The notes under the pieces: model-generated
Database searches by the model: none
Seen by the model: the letters and a program-made list of their open reading frames with translations, nothing else
What the model was told of the DNA's origin: nothing
Position numbers and translations under genes: made by a program
Shown: piece by piece, positions 50,545 through 63,479 of the stretch
Layout of the letters: each line of letters starts with the position of its first letter
How positions within the stretch are numbered: the first letter of the stretch is position 1
DNA from: Atlantibacter sp. RC6
GTDB taxonomy: Bacteria > Pseudomonadota > Gammaproteobacteria > Enterobacterales > Enterobacteriaceae
Assembly: GCF_014193285.1 (NCBI RefSeq)
Contig: NZ_JACHZE010000003.1
Coordinates: forward strand, 1-64,000
DNA: 64,000 nt
Reading direction: 5' to 3'

Positions 50545-50575
50545 AAATGAGAATTGTACGCATTTACTTTCTCAT
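50545..50575 (-). promoter_or_regulatory. Fur-like box upstream of lipoprotein/receptor operon
   Basis: A dyad ATGAGAA (50547-50553) and TTCTCAT (50569-50575) with 15 bases between, and AAATGAGAATTGTACGCATTT within it, resembles overlapping Fur sites. It lies about 195 bases upstream of the lipoprotein start in a 390-base gap with no gene. Iron-repression of the operon is likely but the match is imperfect. Confidence 0.5.
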
Positions 50576-50739
50576 GGCAAGCGTTGCGGCCCGCGGACGG
50601 GAAATGAGGAGAATGGGGTAATGCAGAATTATCGGGCGATAAGCGCAAATAACCCGGTCATACACGGGTTATGGCTGTGATTGCAGAGAAAAGCGTTACC
50701 GGGAACGCTTCCCGGCAGCAGTATCCGCCAGGATGTTTT

Positions 50740-51174
50740 TTAACGGGATTTTACATAGCGCATATGCAAAAGCGGGAAAGGACGCCCCTGGCCGTCCAGC
50801 GCGGAACGCCCAATAACCTCAAACCCACAGTGTTGATAGAACGCCAGCGCCTGCGGATTTTGTTCATTGACGTCCAACTGGTTTGCGCCCTGCTCTATGG
50901 CCCACGTTAGTAACGCGCGGCCAATCCCCTTGCCCCGGCTGCGGGCATCGATAAACAGCATTTCAATCGTCTCGCCCGCCAGGCCAACAAAGCCCTGGAT
51001 TTGGCCCTGCGGATCGCGGCAGACGCGTAATGTCACCATCGGGAAATAGTCAGGAATTTGGGCGCGTAGCGCAGCGATGTCCTGTTCGGAAAGAAAATCA
51101 TGGGTCGCGCGCACGGCGTTTTCCCAAACGGGGATCAGAGCGGGGAATTCTTGCGGTGTAATGGTAGTAATCAT
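50740..51174 (-). CDS. GNAT-family acetyltransferase, YjaB-like
   Basis: A 144-residue N-acetyltransferase. It has the acetyl-CoA loop in RSRGKGIGRALL near residue 78 and a C-terminal LDVNEQNPQALAFYQHCGFEVIGRS shared with E. coli YjaB. The start is ATG 51174, with AAGGA in front. The substrate is unknown. It is a single-gene unit. Confidence 0.85.
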   Translation of the reverse strand: MITTITPQEFPALIPVWENAVRATHDFLSEQDIAALRAQIPDYFPMVTLRVCRDPQGQIQGFVGLAGETIEMLFIDARSRGKGIGRALLTWAIEQGANQLDVNEQNPQALAFYQHCGFEVIGRSALDGQGRPFPLLHMRYVKSR

Positions 51175-51227
51175 AATCATCCTTAATAGTACAAGGACGA
51201 AGCATATCAGAGAAGGAATAACAGATA

Positions 51228-51252
51228 TAAAAAAACCCGCTCAATGGCGGGT
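51228..51252 (-). terminator. Terminator after the host csp gene
   Basis: Minus-strand stem ACCCGC-CATTGA-GCGGGT followed by seven T, about 75 bases past the csp stop. Confidence 0.75.
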
Positions 51253-51323
51253 CTTTATCGCTTTATTTAACTGCTCGGGTTAAACCGTCTTCGCTATCGT
51301 AAATCAAGCGAGAGATTCAGCAC

Positions 51324-51536
51324 TTACAGAACAACAACGTTCGCAGCAGCCGGGCCTTTAGCGCCGTTCTCGATAGAGAATTCTACTTTCTGGTTGTCTT
51401 CCAGAACTTTAAAGCCGTTAGTCTGGATTGCGGAGAAGTGTACGAACACATCTTTGCCGCCGTTGTCAGGAGTGATGAAGCCGAAGCCTTTATCAGCGTT
51501 GAACCATTTTACTAAACCAGTCATTTTATTAGACAT
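51324..51536 (-). CDS. Cold-shock protein, CspA/CspB family
   Basis: A 70-residue OB-fold protein with RNP1 KGFGFI and RNP2 VFVHF intact. It starts [20 protein letters not shown], which is closest to E. coli CspB/CspG. It melts RNA secondary structure after a cold shift. The 5' leader has a cold box and is about 150 bases long. The prophage copy at 21628 shares most of the sequence. Confidence 0.95.
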   Translation of the reverse strand: MSNKMTGLVKWFNADKGFGFITPDNGGKDVFVHFSAIQTNGFKVLEDNQKVEFSIENGAKGPAAANVVVL

Positions 51537-51720
51537 TGATACTTCCTCGAAAAAATATAGTGCCGCTTGATGCGGATATCGTGGCTCGCGTTGCAGAATT
51601 AACTTATTTAGAAGCTTAGGAGGAGACTCACGAGAAGGGGTATCAAAGATAACGCTCTAACTGAGGACTGCTTTACTAAAACTGCTTTCATAAGGTCTGT
51701 CTGACAAACCGAGGGCAATC
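51537..51720 (-). promoter_or_regulatory. 5' leader with cold box of the host csp gene
   Basis: Minus-strand sequence at about 51663-51711 contains a run of GTCAGACAGACC and AAGCAGT as in E. coli csp cold boxes. The block TTTAGTAAAGCAGTCCTCA is identical in the prophage csp leader. It covers the gap up to about 51720; a leader terminator-like element of ansB follows. Confidence 0.75.
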
Positions 51721-51809
51721 ATACAGGGGTAGAATAGTTTAGCAAGAACTATTTTCATCTGGCCGGTTCAGCAATGATTTCCTGATGTTTCAGCGTCTCG
51801 CTTGAAATC

Positions 51810-51833
51810 GCGGAGCCTGATGCCAGGCCCCGC
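51810..51833 (-). terminator. Hairpin after ansB
   Basis: Stem GCGGGGCCTG...CAGGCTCCGC at the ansB 3' end, with a short T stretch. Confidence 0.55.
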
Positions 51834-51839
51834 TGCGGA

Positions 51840-52886
51840 TCAGTACTGGTTAAACAGGGTCTGGATTTGTTGCGGATCGCGGGTCTGCGTCAACGCCAGT
51901 TGCAGTAACACGCGCGCTTTTTGCGGGTTGAGCGTCCCGGAGGCGACAAAGCCATATTTAGCGTCATCCACTTCGGCATCCTGCGTAGTAGAGCCTGTCG
52001 GTACGCGCGATGAACGCACCACGGCAACGCCGTTATGTGCGGCGGTAGCCAGACTGTCAAATACGGTTTTATACAGGTTGCCGTTACCCACCCCTGCGCT
52101 GACGATGCCCTGATAACCGCCATCCACCAGCGTTTTCACCGGCAGATCCGACGCATTGGCGTAGTTATACACGATCCCAACTTTCGGCAGTTCCGTCAGG
52201 TTATTGACGTTAAATGGCGTCTGGGTAGTGTGTTTACGAGCCGGAGCACGCTGGTAATCGACTTTGCCATTATGGATATAGCCCAGCGGGCCGAAGTTGA
52301 CGCCTTTAAACGTGGCGACATCGGTGGTATTGGTTTTGGTCACATCGCGTCCATCCAGTACCGTATCGTTCATCGCCACCAGCACCCCGCGATTGGCGGA
52401 TTGCGGATCGGCGGCGGTAATCACCGCGTTATACAGATTGAACGGGCCGTCAGCGCTCATGGCGGTAGAAGGACGCATGGCGCCGACCATCACCACCGGC
52501 TTATTGCATTTAACCGTTAAATCCAGGAAGTACGCCGTCTCCTCCATGGTATCGGTGCCGTGAGTGATCACGAACCCATCAGTGCTGTCGCAACTGCTGT
52601 TGATCTTCTTCGCCAGCGTCAGCCAGACATCATCGTTCATATCCTGAGAGCCGATACTAACCACCTGCTCGCCTTTTATTTGCGCGATAGACTTTAATTC
52701 CGGTACGGCGTCCACCAGGTTTTCAACCGTAACTTTACCCGCCTTGTACGCAGACTGGGTGGCTGACGCCCCGCCGCCTGCGATGGTTCCGCCAGTTGCC
52801 AGAATGGTAATATGAGGTAACGCCAGCGCGGCACTGCTGCATCCCATCACAAAAGCCGCCAGAATCGTCTTTCTAAATAACGCCAT
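51840..52886 (-). CDS. ansB: L-asparaginase II, periplasmic
   Basis: A 348-residue protein, the same length as E. coli AnsB and very similar. The signal peptide (residues 1-22, ending ALALP) leads to the periplasm. Catalytic Thr residues lie in LATGGTIAGG and HGTDTMEETA, and the Lys/Asp pair of the second triad follows. It hydrolyses asparagine to aspartate and ammonia as a tetramer. ATG 52886 is chosen because GGAGA precedes it. In E. coli it is activated by Crp and FNR; here only a TGTGA half-site is visible upstream. Confidence 0.97.
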   Translation of the reverse strand: MALFRKTILAAFVMGCSSAALALPHITILATGGTIAGGGASATQSAYKAGKVTVENLVDAVPELKSIAQIKGEQVVSIGSQDMNDDVWLTLAKKINSSCDSTDGFVITHGTDTMEETAYFLDLTVKCNKPVVMVGAMRPSTAMSADGPFNLYNAVITAADPQSANRGVLVAMNDTVLDGRDVTKTNTTDVATFKGVNFGPLGYIHNGKVDYQRAPARKHTTQTPFNVNNLTELPKVGIVYNYANASDLPVKTLVDGGYQGIVSAGVGNGNLYKTVFDSLATAAHNGVAVVRSSRVPTGSTTQDAEVDDAKYGFVASGTLNPQKARVLLQLALTQTRDPQQIQTLFNQY

Positions 52887-53067
52887 GTGCACACTCTCCA
52901 TCGGTTTTAGTTTGCGCGAATTATCCCTGTCGGCCAGATAAAAAATGTGACATGCCGCCCTTTGCCGAACACTTACGCTAAGGAATTTCTAAATATTAGA
53001 GATAGATACCAAAAAACGGCCAGGAAGGCGTTGTATCGGGCAGGAGAAGTTGAGCGGGAAAAACAGT

Positions 53068-53092
53068 ACGGCTCAGCGTAATGCTGAGCCGT
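53068..53092 (-). terminator. Bidirectional terminator downstream of yqaE
   Basis: Strong stem ACGGCTCAGC-(5)-GCTGAGCCGT with T-rich sequence on both sides, 8 bases after the YqaE stop. Confidence 0.8.
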
Positions 53093-53099
53093 TAATTTT

Positions 53100-53258
53100 T
53101 TACGGGCGCGACTGAACCCAAAATGCGTGAATCAGGCCAGGAATATAACCCAGCAGGGTGAGGATAATATTCAGTATAAAAGCCATACCGAATCCTTTAC
53201 CCAATAACACGCCTAGCGGCGGTAAAAGAATAGTAATAACGATTCTCCAGAAACCCAT
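53100..53258 (-). CDS. yqaE: YqaE family (PMP3) small membrane protein
   Basis: A 52-residue protein with two transmembrane helices (residues 2-22, 26-46): MGFWRIVITILLPPLGVLLG and IPGLIHAFWV are almost identical to E. coli YqaE. It has the UPF0057/Pmp3 pattern. ATG 53258 follows AAGGA. Role is in membrane or stress physiology but not defined. The unlabelled gap 53259-53454 holds its promoter. Confidence 0.95.
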   Translation of the reverse strand: MGFWRIVITILLPPLGVLLGKGFGMAFILNIILTLLGYIPGLIHAFWVQSRP

Positions 53259-53454
53259 ATTGACGTCCTTATTATGCAGGTGATTATAAAACAACATGTT
53301 TTTTAAAGTTTAGCCTGCCATTAAAAAAACGCCACTATGATGACATTACTTTACCGATACTCACCCCACCCTACACATCACATTAAAAATACGCATTCCC
53401 TGGACAGATTTAAGAATATTACTATTTAAAAGTGCGCTCCAGCCTCTATTTCAG

Positions 53455-53790
53455 TCAACATTCTGTATCCGAAAAAAGGTTCTCAGCCAACTGCCTTTGC
53501 CCCGCCTGTATCCCGGCCTGGTAACTGACCTCCGTCAGTAACAACACAATCCGCGACGCCAGACTGATTAATTCCGCATCAGTTAATTTATCAAACCTCA
53601 CTGCCTGCGGATCGCTGAACATAGATTTAATATTTTTGAGGTCCTGGGATAATTTATGCGGAAGATCATTCTCATTCAGATTGATTAACTCGTTAAAATA
53701 AACATTAAGTAACTTTTTATTCAAAGGCGCATCTTGCATTAATTCCACTATGAGATGTGCAAGCCGCCAGCTTACAGCTTGTAAATTCAT
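53455..53790 (-). CDS. Small hypothetical protein
   Basis: A 111-residue, helical acidic protein starting MNLQAVSWRLAHLIVELMQ at 53790, after AGGAAGG. No signal peptide, no domain recognised. Isolated, between yqaE and alaE. Sequence is AT-rich against its neighbours, so it may be a recent acquisition. Confidence 0.65.
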   Translation of the reverse strand: MNLQAVSWRLAHLIVELMQDAPLNKKLLNVYFNELINLNENDLPHKLSQDLKNIKSMFSDPQAVRFDKLTDAELISLASRIVLLLTEVSYQAGIQAGQRQLAENLFSDTEC

Positions 53791-54224
53791 TTTTTTCCTT
53801 CCTGAAACAGTATGGCGACAGAATAAGTTAAATCGTTCCAGCTTGCTATATCTCATCGATGAGAATAATTAACGAATTAACCTAATAATATTTAAAACAT
53901 TGACCACGTGAATGATTGCGTAACACCTATACGCGCTAAAAATTGCCAGAAAAAACCGGAACGACAAAAAGTGTAACCGTTTGATTAATAATAAATTTAT
54001 AAGTCAGCCAATTATTTATAGCGGCAACGCGCACAAAACGTTCATTTCAGAGAATTTTATCGAAAGAAAGCCAACAAATAAAAATTAATCACTAGTTGTT
54101 AGTTTTTATCCAGCAATATAATCTATTGAAAGGCTAAATACCAAACCATATAACTGGCATGATGATGTTAATCTTCATCACGCTACTTTTACGTTAACCA
54201 CTTGTTTTACAAAGGAGTGCTGAC
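53791..54224 (+). other. 434-base gap with alaE promoter region
   Basis: AT-rich non-coding region between the unknown gene and alaE. No gene was seen. It should hold the alaE promoter and that of the divergent 53455-53790 gene; no clear sigma-70 sites were assigned. stpA, which is beside alaE in E. coli, was not found here. Confidence 0.4.
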
Positions 54225-54677
54225 ATGTTCTCGCCCCACTCGCGCCTGCGTCATGCGGCGGCGGACACTTTCGCCATGGTGGTGTATTGTTTTGCTGTGG
54301 GGATGGTTATTGAGATTTTCATCTCCGGCATGAGCTTTGAACAGTCGCTCTCTTCCCGTCTGGTATCTATTCCGGTCAACATACTGATAGCCTGGCCTTA
54401 TGGCATCTACCGGGATTTCTTTATCCGTCAGGCAAGGCGCGCCAGCGCCGGAAGTTGGGCTAAGAATCTGGCGGACGTGCTGGCCTACGTGACGTTCCAG
54501 TCGCCGGTATATGCGTTAATCCTGCTGTTCGTGGGGGCAGACTGGCATCAGATGGTGGCGGCGGTGAGTTCCAACGCGCTGATCTCGATGCTGATGGGCG
54601 CGGCTTACGGCTACTTCCTGGATTATTGCCGTCGCCTGTTCCGGGTTGCTGAGGCTCAGCCGCGCGTCCAGTTGTAA
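54225..54677 (+). CDS. alaE: L-alanine exporter AlaE
   Basis: A 150-residue membrane protein with four helices (about residues 15-35, 45-62, 85-105, 115-135), closely similar to E. coli AlaE (YgaW): [22 protein letters not shown] and [17 protein letters not shown] are shared. It exports L-alanine and protects against toxic dipeptide-derived alanine. Ribosome site AAGGAGTGCTGAC. Confidence 0.96.
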   Translation: MFSPHSRLRHAAADTFAMVVYCFAVGMVIEIFISGMSFEQSLSSRLVSIPVNILIAWPYGIYRDFFIRQARRASAGSWAKNLADVLAYVTFQSPVYALILLFVGADWHQMVAAVSSNALISMLMGAAYGYFLDYCRRLFRVAEAQPRVQL

Positions 54678-54699
54678 CGGCGGCGTTGGAAAGCGTGGG

Positions 54700-55044
54700 T
54701 TATTGCGGCTCGCCGAATAAACCGGAGAGATAGCGCTCCAGCGCCATGCGGGAACTAAAGCCATGCGGAATGCCATAGTGCTGCTCTGCGTCCCCACCCA
54801 GATAGAGCGGGAACTGCTGATAGTGATCGCAGGTTTTGATCTCTGAGGCTGGCTCGGCAAGGGTCTGGCTGCGTTCTTTCAGCGTGGGATGGATCACCAG
54901 TGCCGTACGGCCCATCCGCGCTTCTCGATTCACATAAACATAAGCTTCACCACGGCGATAGCCATAGGTTTTCGGCGTTACCTCTTGCATGGTAAAGCCC
55001 ACTTTCTCAAGAACGCGCGCTACCTCATCGGGTCGTAAATACAT
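54700..55044 (-). CDS. ygaC: YgaC family protein
   Basis: A 114-residue cytosolic protein of DUF2002 type, nearly identical to E. coli YgaC ([17 protein letters not shown] and [16 protein letters not shown]). It converges on alaE with a 22-base gap. Function unknown; in E. coli it is a member of the Fur regulon. Confidence 0.94.
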   Translation of the reverse strand: MYLRPDEVARVLEKVGFTMQEVTPKTYGYRRGEAYVYVNREARMGRTALVIHPTLKERSQTLAEPASEIKTCDHYQQFPLYLGGDAEQHYGIPHGFSSRMALERYLSGLFGEPQ

Positions 55045-55210
55045 TTTTTTTCCTCGTCATCTTTTCACTGCATTGCCAACCTTACAGTAAGGAGCATTAG
55101 CAACGCTTTCGGAAAAGTCCATAAACCGCCTCATAAGGCGTGACCCACCTCAACGGCAAAAAATTCTGGTCTACACTGTTAAACACAGCTAACCCATTGG
55201 GAGAATTACA

Positions 55211-55540
55211 ATGTTTAATAAAATAAACCGTAAGCAAGTCGATGATGGCGTTCAGGAAATAAATGACGATGTAAGCCGTCTGGCTGATTCGCTTGAAGAG
55301 GTGCTGAAATCCTGGGGAAGTGATGCAAAAGATGAAGCCGAAGCGGCGCGCCGCAAAGCAAAATCCCTGCTGCGCGAAACCCGCGCTCGGATGAGTGGCC
55401 GCAATGGCGTGAGCCAGGCCGCGTGCGACGCGATGGGTTGCGCCGATACCTATGTTCGCCGCAATCCGTGGTGCAGCGTGGGCGTCGCGGCAGCGGCGGG
55501 GATCTTTATCGGCGCCCTGCTCAACTGCGGCCGCAAATAA
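55211..55540 (+). CDS. ygaM: YgaM, DUF883 membrane-anchored protein
   Basis: A 109-residue protein. Helical domain at residues 1-70, and a C-terminal membrane anchor (WCSVGVAAAAGIFIGALL) with a GLycine-rich DUF883-type tail. Its homologue in E. coli binds ribosomes in stationary phase, like ElaB and YqjD. A GC-rich hairpin at about 55560-55590, followed by eight T, terminates it. Confidence 0.9.
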   Translation: MFNKINRKQVDDGVQEINDDVSRLADSLEEVLKSWGSDAKDEAEAARRKAKSLLRETRARMSGRNGVSQAACDAMGCADTYVRRNPWCSVGVAAAAGIFIGALLNCGRK

Positions 55541-55696
55541 TCGCCCCTGCTCCCCACACGCCCTGGCAGCCGCCGGGGCTTTTTTTTGCCTTCACGATGC
55601 CAACCCGCTGAAATTTTCGCCGCGCCCCCCGATTCAGGAATGCATCCGCCCTCTTCGCGCCTGGCAGCTACGTTTCGGTATCAGTTAGCTAAAATA

Positions 55697-55743
55697 ACTA
55701 TATATTGTGCGGTTGAAACTAAAACGATCTACATCTAGTATTC
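55697..55743 (+). promoter_or_regulatory. NrdR-box-like pair upstream of nrdHIEF
   Basis: ACTATATATTGTGC (55697-55710) matches the NrdR box core, and a second related site ACATCTAGTATTC lies about 31 bases further, three helical turns. NrdR represses ribonucleotide reductase operons in most enterobacteria. Confidence 0.6.
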
Positions 55744-55816
55744 ATTACATCAACCACCCCCTATGGCTCTGCTCGTTAACTACCACGCAGCGTCATTCTA
55801 GATGGAAATACGAATC

Positions 55817-56062
55817 ATGAGCATTACTATTTACACTCGTAACGACTGTGTTCAGTGCCATGCAACCAAACGGGCGATTGAAAGCCGGGGCCTGGAGTTT
55901 GAGCTGGTCAATCTGGATACCCAGCCGGAAGCCATTGAGGAGCTGCGCGCCCAGGGGTTTCGTCAGTTGCCGGTGGTGATCGCCGATGCGCTGAGCTGGT
56001 CGGGGTTTCGCCCGGACATGATTAACCGGCTGCGTCCAGCGCAGCAGGCGGCGAACGCATGA
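55817..56062 (+). CDS. nrdH: Glutaredoxin-like NrdH redoxin
   Basis: An 81-residue protein, same length as E. coli NrdH. Redox motif CVQC (residues 11-14), WSGFRPDM near the C-terminus. It is the electron donor for NrdEF. ATG 55817 ([11 protein letters not shown]) is the homologous start; the upstream five codons are less likely. Operon with nrdI. Confidence 0.96.
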   Translation: MSITIYTRNDCVQCHATKRAIESRGLEFELVNLDTQPEAIEELRAQGFRQLPVVIADALSWSGFRPDMINRLRPAQQAANA

Positions 56063-56441
56063 GCCAACTGGTCTACTTTTCCAGCCGCTCCGAAAACACC
56101 CATCGCTTTATTCAGCGCCTGGGATTGCCGGCGCTGCGCATTCCGGTCGATGGTAAAGCGCGATTAAAAGTAGACCAGCCCTACATTCTGGTGGTGCCGA
56201 GCTACGGCGGCGGCGAAACCAAAGGCGCGGTGCCGCGCCAGGTTATCCAGTTTCTCAACGATGAACAGAACCGCGCGCTATTGCGCGGCGTGATCGCGGC
56301 GGGCAATCGCAACTTCGGCGAGGCATTCTGCCGGGCCGGCGACGTGATTGCTCAAAAATGCCACGTGCCCAGGCTCTACCGCTTCGAACTCATGGGCACG
56401 ATGCGCGACATCGAAAATGTGCGTAAGGGAGTGAACGAATT

Positions 56442-56454
<13 letters not shown>
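56059..56454 (+). CDS. nrdI: Flavodoxin-like NrdI
   Basis: A 131-residue protein (E. coli 136). It binds FMN and supplies the oxidant for the dimanganese-tyrosyl cofactor of NrdF. The FMN loop is in [12 protein letters not shown]. It overlaps nrdH and nrdE. Confidence 0.96.
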
Positions 56455-59550
<3,096 letters not shown>

Positions 59551-59928
59551 CCGGTTTTTGACATTTTTATGACGTCTTAAAACGCACGCAAATTATATTC
59601 TGATTAGCGTGCGTTTCCTGTTTTGATTACCTTCGCGCACTATCCAACAGTCGTGAATAACCCCTGGCACATTATTGACAAATAAGCCTGCCGAAAACGT
59701 CGCTTTGCGTGGCAAATTCGCTACCGAAATCAAAAAATATTCATTTTTTTCGATTCCCGCTCAGCCCTTATATCATGGGAAACTCACGCCGTTCACTCGC
59801 TGTTATTGGCCTCCCATGCGGGTTCGCAAGGGTTGCCTCAGATTGAGAGTGTGTTAGGGTAATGGCCGTTCAATATTTCCTGCAGGAATGAAACCGTTAT
59901 CGATAAATAACAGGACCACGACCATTGC
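59551..59928 (+). other. 378-base proU regulatory region
   Basis: Non-coding. It holds the proU promoter (next entry) near its 3' end and AT-rich DNA (59700-59760), as in E. coli where H-NS binds. No gene was seen. A terminator of nrdF is likely near 59551-59600 but not clear. Confidence 0.6.
59833..59860 (+). promoter_or_regulatory. proU P2-type osmotic promoter
   Basis: -35 TTGCCT (59833-59838), 16-base spacer, -10 TAGGGT (59855-59860). Both hexamers and the spacing are the same as the E. coli proU sigma-70 promoter, so osmotic induction should be conserved. Confidence 0.85.
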
Positions 59929-61131
59929 ATGGCAATTAAATTAGAAATCAAGAATCTGTATAAAATATTTGGGGAAAATCCACAGCGCGCCTTTAAATAT
60001 ATTGATAAAGGCCTTTCGAAAGAAGAAATACTGGAAAAAACCGGGCTTTCACTTGGCGTGATCAACGCCAGTCTGGCCATTGAAGAAGGCGAGATATTCG
60101 TCATCATGGGGTTATCCGGCTCAGGAAAATCAACCATGGTTCGCCTTCTCAATCGCCTGATTGAACCCACCCGGGGGCAGGTGCTGATTGACGGCGAGGA
60201 CATCGCCAAAATATCAGACGCGAAGCTCTCTGAGGTGCGCAAAAAGAAAATTGCGATGGTTTTCCAGTCATTTGCGCTAATGCCTCATATGACGGTATTA
60301 AATAATACCGCGTTTGGCATGGAATTAGCGGGCGTAGGCGTACAGGAGCGCCAGCAAAAAGCGCTGGAAGCCTTACGTCAGGTTGGGCTGGAGAATTATG
60401 CTCACGCGTATCCGGATGAATTATCCGGCGGGATGCGTCAGCGCGTCGGATTAGCCCGTGCGCTGGCGATTAACCCGGATATCCTGTTAATGGATGAAGC
60501 CTTCTCGGCCCTCGATCCCTTAATTCGCAGCGAAATGCAGGATGAGCTGATTAAACTTCAGTCCCGACATCAGCGCACCATTGTGTTTATTTCCCACGAT
60601 CTCGATGAAGCCATGCGGATTGGCGACCGAATTGCGATTATGCAAAACGGCGAGGTGGTGCAAATCGGCACGCCGGACGAAATTCTTAATAATCCGGCCA
60701 ATGATTATGTGCGCACCTTCTTCCGTGGCGTGGATATTAGCCAGGTGTTTAGCGCCAAAGATATTGCCCGCCGGACGCCGGTTGGGTTGATTCGTAAAAC
60801 GCCAGGCTTCGGCCCGCGCTCGGCGCTGAAACTGCTCCAGGATGAGGATCGCGAATTCGGCTATGTGCTGGAGCGCGGCCAGAAATTCGTTGGCATTGTC
60901 TCTATCGATTCCCTGAAAACCGCGCTGGCTGCGGGTGCTGGCCTCGACAACGCGCTGTTGGACACTCCTGCCGCCGTCGATGCCCAGACGCCGCTCAGTG
61001 AACTGCTGTCCGTGGTCGGCCAGGCACCCTGTGCGGTGCCGGTGGTCGGCGAAGAGGGGCAGTATGTGGGCATCATCTCGAAAGGGGTGTTGTTGCAGGC
61101 ATTAGATCGTGAGGGGGCAACCAATGAGTAA
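59929..61131 (+). CDS. proV: Glycine betaine/proline ABC transporter ATP-binding protein ProV
   Basis: A 400-residue ATPase, same length as E. coli ProV. Walker [10 protein letters not shown], signature LSGGMRQR, Walker B ILLMDEAF; two C-terminal CBS domains from about residue 280, which sense ionic strength. First gene of proVWX. Confidence 0.97.
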   Translation: MAIKLEIKNLYKIFGENPQRAFKYIDKGLSKEEILEKTGLSLGVINASLAIEEGEIFVIMGLSGSGKSTMVRLLNRLIEPTRGQVLIDGEDIAKISDAKLSEVRKKKIAMVFQSFALMPHMTVLNNTAFGMELAGVGVQERQQKALEALRQVGLENYAHAYPDELSGGMRQRVGLARALAINPDILLMDEAFSALDPLIRSEMQDELIKLQSRHQRTIVFISHDLDEAMRIGDRIAIMQNGEVVQIGTPDEILNNPANDYVRTFFRGVDISQVFSAKDIARRTPVGLIRKTPGFGPRSALKLLQDEDREFGYVLERGQKFVGIVSIDSLKTALAAGAGLDNALLDTPAAVDAQTPLSELLSVVGQAPCAVPVVGEEGQYVGIISKGVLLQALDREGATNE

Positions 61132-62191
61132 CGAAACCAATCCGTGGGATACCGGCAGCCAGGCTGCCGATAGCGCGGCCAGCGCCGCCGACGCATGGGG
61201 AACGCCTGCCGCCACGCCGCAGGATGCCCCCGCAGCCGACTGGCTGACCAGCGCACCGGCCCCCGCGCCGGAGCATTTCAACATTCTCGATCCGTTCCAT
61301 AAAACGCTGATCCCCCTCGATAGCTGGGTGACGCAAGGGATCGACTGGGTGGTGATGCACTTCCGCCCGGTGTTCCAGGGCATTCGCGTGCCGGTGGATT
61401 ATATTCTTGGCGCGTTCCAGCAGTTGCTGCTGGGGATGCCTGCGCCGGTGGCGATTATTCTGTTTGCGCTGATCGCCTGGCAGATCTCCAGCCTCAGCAT
61501 GGGCGTCGCCACCCTGATCTCGCTGATCGCTATCGGCGCGATCGGCGCATGGTCACAGGCGATGATCACCCTGGCGCTGGTATTGACCGCCCTGCTGTTC
61601 TGTATCGTCATCGGCCTGCCGATGGGGATCTGGCTGGCGCGCAGTCCGGGTGCGGCGAAAGTGATCCGCCCACTGCTGGATGCGATGCAGACCACGCCCG
61701 CGTTCGTCTATCTGGTGCCGATTGTGATGCTGTTTGGTATCGGCAACGTGCCAGGCGTGGTGGTGACGATTATCTTTGCCCTGCCGCCGGTGGTCCGTCT
61801 GACCATTCTGGGCATCAACCAGGTGCCTGCCGATTTGATTGAGGCATCGCGCTCGTTCGGGGCCAGCCCGCGCCAGATGCTGTTTAAAGTGCAGCTGCCG
61901 CTGGCGATGCCGACCATCATGGCGGGCGTGAACCAGACGCTGATGCTGGCGCTTTCTATGGTGGTGATCGCCTCGATGATCGCCGTGGGCGGCCTCGGCC
62001 AGATGGTGCTGCGCGGCATTGGCCGCCTGGACATGGGGCTCGCCACCGTGGGCGGCGTGGGGATCGTGATCCTCGCCATCATCCTTGACCGTCTGACGCA
62101 GGCGATGGGCCGCGATGCCCGTTCGCGTGGCAACCGCCGCTGGTATGCCACCGGGCCGATTGGCCTGCTGATCCGTCCTTTCTCGAAATAA
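61124..62191 (+). CDS. proW: Glycine betaine/proline ABC transporter permease ProW
   Basis: A 355-residue permease (E. coli 354). The N-terminal ~95 residues are a cytosolic or periplasmic Pro/Ala-rich segment, then about seven helices and the EAA loop [20 protein letters not shown]. Start [11 protein letters not shown] overlaps proV by 8 bases. Confidence 0.96.
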   Translation: MSNETNPWDTGSQAADSAASAADAWGTPAATPQDAPAADWLTSAPAPAPEHFNILDPFHKTLIPLDSWVTQGIDWVVMHFRPVFQGIRVPVDYILGAFQQLLLGMPAPVAIILFALIAWQISSLSMGVATLISLIAIGAIGAWSQAMITLALVLTALLFCIVIGLPMGIWLARSPGAAKVIRPLLDAMQTTPAFVYLVPIVMLFGIGNVPGVVVTIIFALPPVVRLTILGINQVPADLIEASRSFGASPRQMLFKVQLPLAMPTIMAGVNQTLMLALSMVVIASMIAVGGLGQMVLRGIGRLDMGLATVGGVGIVILAIILDRLTQAMGRDARSRGNRRWYATGPIGLLIRPFSK

Positions 62192-62262
62192 CCGCAAGCA
62201 CCTCCGGGGCGGCACGCGTTAGCCGCCCCGCTTCCCTTCTTTACTCAATAAAAGGAACAACG

Positions 62263-63258
62263 ATGCGACACAGCCTGATTTTAGCCACAGCCATTGCCAC
62301 CCTTGTTTCCGCGCCCTCTTTTGCCGCCGATCTGCCGGGCAAAGGCATTACCGTTCAGCCGGTGCAGAGCACCATTTCTGAAGAGTCGTTCCAGACGCTG
62401 CTGGTGAGCCGCGCGCTGGAGAAGCTCGGTTATACGGTGAATAAAACCAGTGAAGTCGATTACAACGTCGGCTATACCTCCATTGCTTCCGGTGATGCGA
62501 CGTTTACCGCCGTTAACTGGCAACCGCTGCATGACGACATGTATAAAGCCGCGGGCGGTGCCAATAAATTTTACCGCGAAGGGGTATTTGTTACCGGCGC
62601 GGCGCAGGGATATCTGATCGATAAGAAAACGGCCGAGCAGTACAAAATCACCAACATCGAACAGCTTAAAGATCCCAAAATCGCCAAACTGTTTGACGGC
62701 AACGGTGACGGCAAAGCCGACATGATGGGCTGCTCGCCGGGCTGGGGCTGTGAAGCGGTGATTAATCACCAGAACAAAGCCTTTGAGCTGGAAAATACCG
62801 TGACCGTTAATCACGGCAACTACGCGGCGATGATGGCCGACACCATTGCCCGTTATAAAGAAGGCAAACCGGTGCTCTACTACACCTGGACGCCGTACTG
62901 GGTAAGCGACGTGCTGAAGCCGGGTAAAGACGTGGTATGGCTACAGGTGCCGTTCTCCTCCCTGCCGGGCGAGCAGAAAGATATCGACACCAAGCTGCCG
63001 AATGGCGCGAACTACGGTTTCCCGGTGAACACCATGCACATCGTGGCAAATAAAGCCTGGGCCGAGAAAAACCCCGCAGCGGCCAAACTGTTCTCCCTGA
63101 TGAAACTGCCCATTACCGACATCAACGCCCAGAACGCCATGATGCATGACGGTAAAGCCTCTGAAGCCGATATTCAGGGCCACGTCGACGGCTGGATCAA
63201 AGCCCACCAGCAGCAATTCGACGGCTGGATCAACGAAGCGTTAAAAGCACAGAAGTAA
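62263..63258 (+). CDS. proX: Glycine betaine-binding periplasmic protein ProX
   Basis: A 331-residue substrate-binding protein (E. coli 330). The signal peptide is residues 1-21 (PSFAAD). Trp residues of the betaine cage ([21 protein letters not shown]) and the disulfide pair in GCSPGWGCE are kept. It delivers betaine to ProVW. Confidence 0.97.
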   Translation: MRHSLILATAIATLVSAPSFAADLPGKGITVQPVQSTISEESFQTLLVSRALEKLGYTVNKTSEVDYNVGYTSIASGDATFTAVNWQPLHDDMYKAAGGANKFYREGVFVTGAAQGYLIDKKTAEQYKITNIEQLKDPKIAKLFDGNGDGKADMMGCSPGWGCEAVINHQNKAFELENTVTVNHGNYAAMMADTIARYKEGKPVLYYTWTPYWVSDVLKPGKDVVWLQVPFSSLPGEQKDIDTKLPNGANYGFPVNTMHIVANKAWAEKNPAAAKLFSLMKLPITDINAQNAMMHDGKASEADIQGHVDGWIKAHQQQFDGWINEALKAQK

Positions 63259-63270
63259 CTCGATCCCATC

Positions 63271-63300
63271 CCCACTCCGCGGCCAAAGCCAGTGGGTTTT
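63271..63300 (+). terminator. Terminator after proX
   Basis: Hairpin CCCACT...AGTGGG with a 14-base loop followed by TTTT, 13 bases past the stop. Confidence 0.6.
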
Positions 63301-63410
63301 AGTCCGGCATCAAAATCGCCGGGAGCGTTTTGAACAACGCTAGCTTTGGCCCGGAGGGATGAGACTCAAGGATGAGCCGACTAATCCGGGCCTGAGGGCG
63401 AGAAAAACAA

Positions 63411-63434
63411 AGGGGCGAAGCTTATACTGCCCCT
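63411..63434 (-). terminator. Terminator of the hcp gene
   Basis: Minus-strand stem AGGGGC-(12)-GCCCCT followed by TTGTTTTT, about 50 bases past the Hcp stop. Confidence 0.7.
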
Positions 63435-63479
63435 ATCCTGAACTCGCTACTATTACTGAATAAATAAGACTTAAATATA

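Noticed and set aside
63301..63400. GC-rich non-coding block after proX as a mobile element end
   Set aside because: It has short inverted segments but no transposase, no target duplication visible, and a repeat search cannot be done here.
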